Below, piece after piece: positions 6,928 to 13,482 of a DNA stretch of 15,279 bases. This DNA comes from Planctomycetota bacterium (GTDB taxonomy: Bacteria > Planctomycetota > Planctomycetia > Pirellulales > Thermoguttaceae): contig JAEWUR010000158.1 in the NCBI GenBank assembly GCA_023397045.1, positions 1 to 15,279 on the forward strand. Direction: 5' to 3'. The notes beneath the pieces were generated by a model. It had not been told where the DNA came from and ran no database searches. It saw only the letters and a list, made by a program, of their open reading frames with translations. The translations under genes and the position numbers were made by a program. The first letter of the stretch is position 1, and the number at the start of each line of letters is the position of its first letter.

Positions 6928-7775
6928 CGGCCCCTGTCGCGCTGTCGATTCTGTTTGTCGGCGATTCCGATCGGACGGAGTTTCGCGAGGCTCGCGCCGA
7001 TCTGGATCAGTGGGGGACGGTGTCGGAGTTTGCGAAAGCGGAATCGGCCGCCGCGGCTTTGCGCGAGAATATCGTGACGCCCGACCTGATCGTCGTTGGG
7101 CAGACCTTTCCCGGCCAGTATTCGCACGCCGACATCGATCAATTGCGGCGTCTCGCGCCGCTGGCCCGAGTGATCGGCCTGATGGGAAGCTGGTGCGAAG
7201 GCGAAATGCGCACGGGCTCGCCCTGGCCGGCGGTCGTGCGGAACTACTGGCATCAATGGCCGGCCCGATCGCATCGCCAGCTTGGGCGGTTGGCTCGCGG
7301 CGAGAATTGCGCGTGGACGCTGCCGCCTACGGCCACCGAAGAGGAACGGCTGTTGTTGGATGCGGCCGACGAGACGGCCTCGCCGGACCATTCGCCGCCT
7401 CGCACGCCGGCCGGACGCGGTTTGATCGTGATTTTCAGCCGGTCTCGCGTCATGGCACAATGGATTTCAGCGGCCTTGCGCAGCCGGGGATACGCCACGG
7501 CGCGGCACGATTCGCCGGCCGTGACGCAGGTCGAGGGCGCGGTGGCCGCCGTTTTCGACGGCACCGATCTCGGCCCTCAGGAGCAGGACGAGTTGCGCCG
7601 GTTCGCGACGTTTGTACATCCCGCGCCGATCGTGGCACTGTCGGCGTTCCCGCGCACGACGGACCGTGAACGCGCATTGTCGGCCGGCGCTGCGGCGATC
7701 GTCTCGAAACCGATCGTCGTCGATGACCTGTTCGACGAAATCGAACGGGCCGTAACATCGAACAACGGCCGATAA
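6924..7775 (+). CDS. Protein with two degenerate receiver-like domains
   Basis: 283 residues, starting at the ATG that overlaps the previous stop (ATGA), so translation is probably coupled. Residues about 7-90 resemble a CheY-like receiver: LFVGDSDR supplies acidic Asp14 and Asp16, but the phosphorylation position in DLIVVGQTFPG is Gly59. Residues about 165-278 resemble a second receiver: VAAVFDG puts Asp212 at the acceptor position, Ser240 and SKP (Lys262) are present, but the N-terminal acidic pair is missing (VIFSRSR). No DNA-binding or enzymatic domain follows. It may be a phosphorylation-independent adaptor for the coupled EIIA regulator. The assignment rests on pattern and could be refined by structure prediction. 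Confidence 0.7.
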   Translation: MTAPVALSILFVGDSDRTEFREARADLDQWGTVSEFAKAESAAAALRENIVTPDLIVVGQTFPGQYSHADIDQLRRLAPLARVIGLMGSWCEGEMRTGSPWPAVVRNYWHQWPARSHRQLGRLARGENCAWTLPPTATEEERLLLDAADETASPDHSPPRTPAGRGLIVIFSRSRVMAQWISAALRSRGYATARHDSPAVTQVEGAVAAVFDGTDLGPQEQDELRRFATFVHPAPIVALSAFPRTTDRERALSAGAAAIVSKPIVVDDLFDEIERAVTSNNGR

Positions 7776-7785
7776 CCTCGCCCGC

Positions 7786-8799
7786 TCAACGGCCCTCTTC
7801 GAGCTTGCCGAAAACCATTCGACCGGCGCTGGTTTGCAGAACGCTGGTCACGGCCACCGAGACCGTCTGGTTGATTCGTTCGCGTCCTGACTCGATGACG
7901 ACCATCGTACCGTCTTCGAGATATCCGATGCCCTGGCCCGGTTCTTCGCCGGCCTTAATCACGCGAACGTCGATCCGTTCGCCCGGCAAGAAGACGGGCT
8001 TCAGCGCATTGGCCAGGTCGTTCAGATTGATGACCGTGACGCCTTGCAGCCGAGCGACCTTGTTCAGGTTGTAGTCGTTGGTGATTAGCTTGCCTTGCAG
8101 GTGCTTGGTCAGCGCTACGAGCTTCAAGTCGACCGTCAGGCCCGCAAACTCGGGCAGATCGCGGTCGTAGAGGACCAGTTCGATGTCGGTATTGCTGCGC
8201 AGCCGATTGAGGATATCGAGTCCCCGTCGACCTCGGCTGCGTCGCAGGCGGTCGGAGCTGTCAGCAATGCTCTGCAACTCGGCGATGACGAACTTCGGCA
8301 TCACGATCTGGCCGTCGAACACATGGGTTTCGACCACGTCGGCAATCCGGCCGTCGATCACGACGCTCGTGTCGAGGATGACGGGTCTCAGCCCTTTGAT
8401 CTCTTTGACGAACTCGACATAAGGAATAATGAACCGGAAATCATCCTTCGTCTGGATCAGCATACTGATGCAGACGTAGCATAGGATCAGGCCCAGCGTC
8501 AACTGGACCGGATTGCGGATCCGGTCGAGCGGAAGCGTCATCAAGGCCAGGCCGAAGATGTAGGTCAGCAGAAGGCCGACGAGCATGCCGAAGTAGACGG
8601 CCGAGATCGTTTCGAGCTGTTTACGTCGAAAACTGATATCGACCGTGATGACGGCCAAGGATAGGCCGACCAATCCGCCGAAAATGACGTAGACCACCCA
8701 GGACGGCGCGTCGTCGGGCACATAACCGGCCTTGATCACCGAGATGCCCAGGCCGGCCGAAACCAGGACAAACAGACATCGTAAAATTACCAGTGCCAT
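7786..8799 (-). CDS. Membrane-anchored PIN-TRAM domain protein (YacL-like)
   Basis: A 337-residue protein of the same build as Bacillus YacL. Four predicted membrane helices lie at about 2-24, 33-53, 66-86 and 97-116. A PIN nuclease domain follows at about 138-262, with acidic residues Asp143 and Asp149 (ILDTSVVIDGRI), Glu174 (VIAELQ), Asp224 and Asp242 (ITNDYNLNK). A TRAM RNA-binding domain occupies about 268-333 (GERIDVRVIKAGEEPGQGIG). PIN domains are metal-dependent RNases and the acidic set appears complete. The substrate is unknown. The gene converges on the receiver-domain gene with 10 bases between stops. Its upstream region contains MITE copy 2. Confidence 0.92.
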   Translation of the reverse strand: MALVILRCLFVLVSAGLGISVIKAGYVPDDAPSWVVYVIFGGLVGLSLAVITVDISFRRKQLETISAVYFGMLVGLLLTYIFGLALMTLPLDRIRNPVQLTLGLILCYVCISMLIQTKDDFRFIIPYVEFVKEIKGLRPVILDTSVVIDGRIADVVETHVFDGQIVMPKFVIAELQSIADSSDRLRRSRGRRGLDILNRLRSNTDIELVLYDRDLPEFAGLTVDLKLVALTKHLQGKLITNDYNLNKVARLQGVTVINLNDLANALKPVFLPGERIDVRVIKAGEEPGQGIGYLEDGTMVVIESGRERINQTVSVAVTSVLQTSAGRMVFGKLEEGR

Positions 8800-8848
8800 A
8801 AAGAAAGATTACCTTTGCGATAATGAATAATGAAATACGGGAGCATTC

Positions 8849-8991
8849 TACGGCTCTGTCCAATTCGAATTTATGAATGGACGGAACATCGTAACCCGAA
8901 GCGTGAGCGAGGGACAGCCTCGCTTACGCTTCGGGTTACGATTCTATCGCACCGAACCTCCAATAGTAACGACGGTCTAGACAGATCACTA
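8849..8991. mobile_element. 143-bp MITE-like element, copy 2
   Basis: Exactly the same length as copy 1. Its flanks match copy 1 read on the opposite strand (AATGGACGGAACATCG, then CGAACCTCCA and AGTAACGACG). The ends have drifted: TACGGCTCTGT on the left and ACAGATCACTA on the right, still starting and ending with TA. It lies 50 bases upstream of the PIN-TRAM start and 140 bases upstream of the sugar-mutase start, inside their shared divergent promoter region. It may therefore affect either transcript. Confidence 0.75.
8890..8940. repeat. 51-base hairpin core of MITE copy 2
   Basis: Base-for-base identical to 5852..5902 on the same strand, although the surrounding element is inverted. It has 23-base arms around the loop GACAG. 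Confidence 0.85.
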
Positions 8992-9131
8992 TGGCGGGCC
9001 GATCAATCCAGGCACCCCCCGCCAGGGTTGGTTTGCGTAGGTATGGACCATTCGCAGTTTAATTATGCAACGCGAAAGAAAGATCGGTCGCCCCCTTTCC
9101 TCTTTTCTCGCATTTCGGCAAAATATTGGGC

Positions 9132-10958
9132 ATGAATTTACCTCAGACTGCAATGAAACAACTGGAAACGGCCGCCGTGGCCCAAAAATTGTCACCCGCG
9201 GCTGTTGAAAATATCCGAACCTGGCTGGAACAGCCCTATTTGGAGGAGTACGCTCAGCAGATCGCCGAGCTTGTCGCCGCCGAAAAATGGGCCGAACTGG
9301 AAGACGCCTTCTGGACGACGATTCCGTTCGGCACCGGGGGACGGCGCGGCCGAATGTATCCGGTCGGCTGCAACGCGATTAACGACCGAACGATCGGCGA
9401 GAGCGCCCAGGGGTTGGCCGACTACGTCAAACAACAGGCGGCCGCCGACCCCCGGCAAGATCCCCATCGCCCGCTCTCCTGCGCGATCGCCTACGACACG
9501 CGGCATCGCTCGCGGCAGTTCGCCGAATTGTGCGCCGAGATTATGGTGGCCGCGGGCTTCAAAATCTACTTCCTCGATGGATATCGCAGCACGCCGGAAC
9601 TGTCGTTCACGGTCCGCCACAAGGATTGCGATTGCGGGATCATCATCACGGCCAGCCACAACCCGCCGAGCGATAACGCGGTGAAAGTCTATGGGCCGAG
9701 CGGCGGTCAATTCGTGCCGCCCCACGATTCGGCTTCCATCGAGGCGATGCAGAGCGTTACCTGGATCAAACGCACGCCGTTCGCCGAAGCCCTGGCGGCC
9801 GGTCGCGTCGTCTACTGTCAGGAAGAAGTCGATGCGGCGTTCATCAAGGCCGTATTGCGGCAGAACGTTCCCGGTCCGCGGAACCTCAAAATATTGTATT
9901 CTCCATTGCACGGCGTCGGGGCAACGGCCGTGATTCCCGTCCTGCACGAGGCCGGTTTCCGCGACGTCGAAGTCTTCGGACCGCACGCCGAGCCGAACGG
10001 CGATTTTCCGAACGTGCCCAAACACGTCGCCAACCCGGAAAACTCGGCCGTGTTCGATTCGATGATCGAGCATGCGAACCGTTCGGGGGCCGAACTGATT
10101 CTCGCCACCGATCCCGACTGCGACCGACTGGGCTGCGCCATCCGGAAAACGCTTGCCAAAGACGCTCCCTGGACCACGTTGACAGGCAATCAACTCGGGT
10201 CGCTCCTCGTCGATTTCCTGCTGGGATCGCGCAAGGCGGCCCGAACGCTCACGTCGAAAAACTACGTCGTCAAGACGCTGGTCACCACCGAATTGATCCG
10301 TTGCATCGCCAACGAGTACGGCATCGAGACGGCGGGCAATCTCCACGTCGGCTTCAAATGGATCGGCGCCGAGATGGACGCCCGAGGTCCCGCCGACTTC
10401 GTCCTCGGCGCCGAAGAATCGTACGGATTCCTGGTCGGCGATCACGTTCGCGACAAGGACGCGGCGGTGGCCTCGATGCTGACGGCCGAGATGGCCGCCA
10501 AGCTCAAGACGGAAGGTAAATCGCTCGACCAGCGCCTCGGCGAGTTGATGCTTCGCCACGGATGTTTCACCGAATCGCAGATCAACATCCAGATGCCCGG
10601 CGAAAAGGGCATGGAAGACATGCGCGCGATGTTGGCGAAACTGCGCACGGCACCGCCAACGGTGTTGGGCGGGATGAAGGTCTCGACGATCCGAGACTAC
10701 GCGAACAACACGCTCATAACGCCCTCGGGCGACGTTTCGCCATTGAACGCCCCGCTGGGCGACATGGTGATCCTCGATTTCGCCGAGAAAGGCAACTATA
10801 TCGCCATCCGACCGTCGGGGACGGAGCCGAAGGTGAAGATCTACCTGTTCTCCTACGACCCGCCCGAGACGATCGTCGATCTCGACGCAACCCGAGCCGC
10901 GCAGATCGAACGCCAGAAATCGATCGGCGTCGATTTCCGGGCGTATTCCGGCGCGTAG
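9132..10958 (+). CDS. Phosphoglucomutase/phosphomannomutase (alpha-D-phosphohexomutase)
   Basis: 608 residues from ATG 9132; a TTG two codons earlier is a less likely start. It interconverts the 1- and 6-phosphates of glucose or mannose in the cytoplasm and feeds sugar-nucleotide, glycogen and cell-envelope synthesis. All family landmarks are present. TASHNPP carries the phosphoserine (Ser175). ATDPDCDR carries the magnesium ligands Asp327, Asp329 and Asp331. GAEESYGFLVGD is the sugar-binding loop. RPSGTEPKVKIY near the C-terminus is the phosphate-binding loop. The length and build fit the long PGM2/PgcA-like group. The exact sugar preference cannot be read from sequence. No clear ribosome site precedes it. 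Confidence 0.93.
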   Translation: MNLPQTAMKQLETAAVAQKLSPAAVENIRTWLEQPYLEEYAQQIAELVAAEKWAELEDAFWTTIPFGTGGRRGRMYPVGCNAINDRTIGESAQGLADYVKQQAAADPRQDPHRPLSCAIAYDTRHRSRQFAELCAEIMVAAGFKIYFLDGYRSTPELSFTVRHKDCDCGIIITASHNPPSDNAVKVYGPSGGQFVPPHDSASIEAMQSVTWIKRTPFAEALAAGRVVYCQEEVDAAFIKAVLRQNVPGPRNLKILYSPLHGVGATAVIPVLHEAGFRDVEVFGPHAEPNGDFPNVPKHVANPENSAVFDSMIEHANRSGAELILATDPDCDRLGCAIRKTLAKDAPWTTLTGNQLGSLLVDFLLGSRKAARTLTSKNYVVKTLVTTELIRCIANEYGIETAGNLHVGFKWIGAEMDARGPADFVLGAEESYGFLVGDHVRDKDAAVASMLTAEMAAKLKTEGKSLDQRLGELMLRHGCFTESQINIQMPGEKGMEDMRAMLAKLRTAPPTVLGGMKVSTIRDYANNTLITPSGDVSPLNAPLGDMVILDFAEKGNYIAIRPSGTEPKVKIYLFSYDPPETIVDLDATRAAQIERQKSIGVDFRAYSGA

Positions 10959-10959
10959 G

Positions 10960-11018
10960 CGTCATCCTGAGCAACGCGAAGGATCTACCACAGTTCCTTC
11001 GCTTCGCCCAGAATGACG
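10960..11018. repeat. Near-palindromic dispersed repeat, possible bidirectional terminator
   Basis: CGTCATCCTGAGCAACGCGA at 10960 is nearly the complement of the right arm, which ends AGAATGACG at 11018. Both arms of about 24 bases can form one long imperfect stem. It lies between two convergent genes, so it may terminate both transcripts. The type (TCATCCTGAGC...CAGAATGACG) resembles repeats I recall from many bacterial genomes. Confidence 0.55.
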
Positions 11019-11051
11019 GGTGACCTGAAATGGCTTCCGAACAGATAGGTA

Positions 11052-11846
11052 TCAGGCCATCGCAACGCGTTCTTCCGGGCAACTGAAGTTGCTGTCGGCG
11101 AACAGTCGCACCAGTTCGACGACGCTGTCGACCTGTAGTTTTTCGAGCACGCTGGCGCGATGTTTGGCCACGGTTTTTTCGCCGATGCCAAGCTGCCGGG
11201 CGATCTGCTTGGAACGCTCGCCCGCCACCAACAGGTCGAGCACCTCGCGTTGGCGAGCCGAAAGCCGTTCGACCTGCCGGGCCAACTCCGACTGTTTGCT
11301 CGATTCGCGCTGTTGACGCACGCAACGGTCGATGGCCTCGCGGATCCGGGCGGACAGGGTTTGGCTGCTGACCGGTTTTTCGAGAAAATCCAACGCGCCG
11401 GCCCGCATGGCTTTGACCGCCATCGGGATGTCGGCGCACCCGGATATCATGATGATCGGCAGGTTGCTCCGTTCGGCGACCAGCATTTGCTGAAGCCCCA
11501 GACCACTGAGGCCCGGCATGCGGACGTCGAGAACCATGCACGCCGGCGAATCGGACGATTCGCGGTAGGCGTCGAGGAACGCTTCGGACGACGGAAAAGC
11601 TTCGACCTTCAGGCCCATGCTTCCGATCATCATGGTCAACGATTCCCGCAGCTCGGGGTCGTCGTCGACCACATAGACGACGGGGGGTTTGGCCGGCGAT
11701 CCTTGGTTCTCCGGCTCGTCGCCGTGGTTTGTTGCCACGTCTCCGGACGGCCAATGCCGAACCAGATGCGTCAATCGCGCCGTTGACGGCGCGAAGTCTC
11801 GAGTCATCGAGTGGGAAGCGATTCCCATGTATGCCCCAGTGCTCAC
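11052..11846 (-). CDS. FixJ/NarL-type response regulator
   Basis: A 264-residue two-component transcription regulator. The receiver domain spans about residues 54-170: acidic pocket Asp61-Asp63 (VVDDDP), phosphorylated Asp107 (VLDVRMPG), Ser135 (MISGCA) and Lys157 (LEKPVS). A LuxR/FixJ helix-turn-helix follows at about 198-255 (LSARQREVLDLLVAGERSKQ, then GIGEKTVAKHRASVL). The first 50 residues are low-complexity and not part of the fold. The listed start is a GTG; ATGs at codons 7 and 14 are alternatives with no decisive ribosome site. The histidine kinase upstream on the same strand is the likely partner. The 285 bases between them hold only a weak 75-codon frame (11942..12169). Confidence 0.9.
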   Translation of the reverse strand: MSTGAYMGIASHSMTRDFAPSTARLTHLVRHWPSGDVATNHGDEPENQGSPAKPPVVYVVDDDPELRESLTMMIGSMGLKVEAFPSSEAFLDAYRESSDSPACMVLDVRMPGLSGLGLQQMLVAERSNLPIIMISGCADIPMAVKAMRAGALDFLEKPVSSQTLSARIREAIDRCVRQQRESSKQSELARQVERLSARQREVLDLLVAGERSKQIARQLGIGEKTVAKHRASVLEKLQVDSVVELVRLFADSNFSCPEERVAMA

Positions 11847-12131
11847 CGCATTGCCCCTTTCGCAGTGTCGCTTCGCGAGCCGCTCGCCCGACGGTCAACA
11901 GACGACTCAGCCCTGAAGTCGACGGTTAAAAGATCGAAGGTTCACCGGTCGATGGAAAACTTCATGCGTTTTCGCCAACCAGCCAATATCAAGATTCGAC
12001 CAAGATAGCGGAACTTGGGCAGGAAATGCAAGCAAATGCGAAAAACTCGCACAGCTACGAAAGGTACATCCGGTGGGTGGACCAGCTTAATCGATGCGAG
12101 GGTTCGAAAAACACGCCCACAGAGGATACCT

Positions 12132-12974
12132 TTACCTACTATGGGTAGAAGATGGCGACATCGCGCCAAACGGCATGGCCATCGGTGGTGGAACGGGCGA
12201 ACGTTTCGGCGCGATCTTGTCGGCCGTCGGCAGCTTCAGCGTGAATGCCGTGCCTTTGCCGACCGTGCTGTCGACGCGAATCCGCCCGTGATGCGATTCG
12301 ATGATGTCACGGCACATCGACAGCCCGAGGCCGGTGCCGCCCTTGCCGCTCGCGTCAGGTCCCGATTTGGTCGTGTAGAACGACTCGAAGATGCGAGGCA
12401 GCTTTTCGGCCGGGATGCCGCTGCCGTTGTCGCGAACAACTAGGTCGATCATGTTGTTTTCGACGTCCGGCAGAAGCTTAATCCAAAGGCGTCCGCCGTT
12501 CGGCATGGCCTGGCGCGCATTGATCAGAAGATTTAAGAGCACCTGCTGGATCTGGTTACCGTTGACATAGGCCGGAGGAATCGGCTGGTAGCATTTTTCA
12601 ACCACCACGCGATACTTGTTCATTTCTCGCTCGAGCAGCAACAGCGTGTCGTCGACCAGCTTCGTCAGATCGATGGCGTCTTGACCGGCCGAGCGGTTCC
12701 TCGCCATGCCGAGCACCGTGTTCGTGATCGTCGCCGCCCGATTGGCCGAGGCCAAGATCTTCTCAAAACACTTGTCGCGCGTCGGAAGGTCTTTGTGACG
12801 CATGCCCATCTTGGCGTAGTTCAAGATCGTCATCAGCACGTTGTTGAACTCGTGCGTGGTCGTGCTGACCAACTCGCCCAGCGCCGTCAGACGCTGCGCC
12901 TGGGCAAGCTGCTGCTTCAGAATCTCGATGTGTTGTTGAAGCTCTTGAATGGTGCTGACGTCGTTGATCGCCAC
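12132..12974 (-). CDS. Soluble sensorless histidine kinase
   Basis: A 280-residue two-component kinase, starting at a GTG with AGGGAG eight bases before it. It has no membrane segment and no sensor domain. Residues 6-35 are probably coiled coil (IQELQQHIEILKQQLAQAQR). The HisKA-type dimerisation helix holds phosphorylated His41 in TTTHEFNN. The ATP-binding domain has Asn152 in NLLINARQAM (N box), Asp182 in RDNGSGIP (G1), FESFYTTK (F box) and GKGGTGLGLS (G2). All catalytic motifs are intact. Its signal must come through the coiled coil or an unseen partner. The response regulator downstream on the same strand is the probable target. Confidence 0.9.
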   Translation of the reverse strand: MAINDVSTIQELQQHIEILKQQLAQAQRLTALGELVSTTTHEFNNVLMTILNYAKMGMRHKDLPTRDKCFEKILASANRAATITNTVLGMARNRSAGQDAIDLTKLVDDTLLLLEREMNKYRVVVEKCYQPIPPAYVNGNQIQQVLLNLLINARQAMPNGGRLWIKLLPDVENNMIDLVVRDNGSGIPAEKLPRIFESFYTTKSGPDASGKGGTGLGLSMCRDIIESHHGRIRVDSTVGKGTAFTLKLPTADKIAPKRSPVPPPMAMPFGAMSPSSTHSR

Positions 12975-13148
12975 AGTGAACGCTCCCTGAGATGCTTTTG
13001 TCGCCGGGCTACTTTTTCCGTTTTACGCAAAGCTCCGCGATGACCCGGTCGCCCCAAGACTGGCCTCCTCGCAGGCTTCCCGGATCGGCGTGCTTTAACT
13101 TCAAGTCTGCAAAGCACTTACCTTACTGGCCGTATCGTCGAACTCGCC

Positions 13149-13177
13149 TCGCCAACTGTAGAACAAGTGTCTATAAT
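13149..13177 (+). promoter_or_regulatory. Candidate sigma-70-type promoter
   Basis: A perfect TATAAT at 13172..13177 is preceded, with a 17-base spacer, by TCGCCA at 13149..13154, matching four of six bases of TTGACA. It points toward the small gene that starts 42 bases later. Confidence 0.5.
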
Positions 13178-13218
13178 CCACGCATCGTTCACGGAAGACG
13201 GTGGTTTGGGGGTCTAGG

Positions 13219-13479
13219 ATGAACACGGTAGATTTATTGGACCAGGCACTCGACCTGGCCTCACGACTCGGCTATTCCGTCCGGCAAGAATGGTTGGCCG
13301 GCGCAGGTGGCGGCGGGTGCGAGTTGAAAGGCCGGAAACTCTTCTTCCTCGATCTCGATCTCCCGCCGAGCGATCAGCTCGAACAGGTGCTCGACACGCT
13401 TCGTCGCGAACCGGGAGCCGTCAACCTTCCAGCGTCTCAGCCGCTTCGAGAGCGATTGGCGTTGCGGAAGACTGCGTGA
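13219..13479 (+). CDS. Small hypothetical protein, 86 residues
   Basis: I start it at the ATG at 13219, which begins MNTVDLLDQALDLASRLGYS and lies after a purine-rich stretch and a candidate promoter. A start at 13201 is possible but adds an unlikely MVWGSR. The middle, GGCELKGRKLFFLDLDLPPS, reads like a compact beta hairpin. The end (QLEQVLDTLRRE) is helical. I think I have seen similar small proteins in planctomycetes, but I cannot name a function. It converges on the asparagine synthetase gene with only 3 bases between stops. Confidence 0.65.
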   Translation: MNTVDLLDQALDLASRLGYSVRQEWLAGAGGGGCELKGRKLFFLDLDLPPSDQLEQVLDTLRREPGAVNLPASQPLRERLALRKTA

Positions 13480-13482
13480 GAA

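Noticed and set aside
5801..8991. The paired hairpin repeats as a CRISPR array
   Set aside because: There are only two copies, about 3 kb apart, each with long flanking arms and no spacers.
9192..10559. 455-codon minus-strand frame
   Set aside because: It lies wholly opposite the sugar-mutase gene, whose catalytic motifs are all in frame; long antisense frames are common in DNA with high GC content.
10714..11898. 394-codon minus-strand frame
   Set aside because: It overlaps the response regulator in another frame and the sugar-mutase end on the opposite strand, and has Arg/Gly-rich shadow composition.
11942..12169. 75-codon minus-strand frame between kinase and response regulator
   Set aside because: It begins inside the kinase gene and has no ribosome site or recognisable domain.
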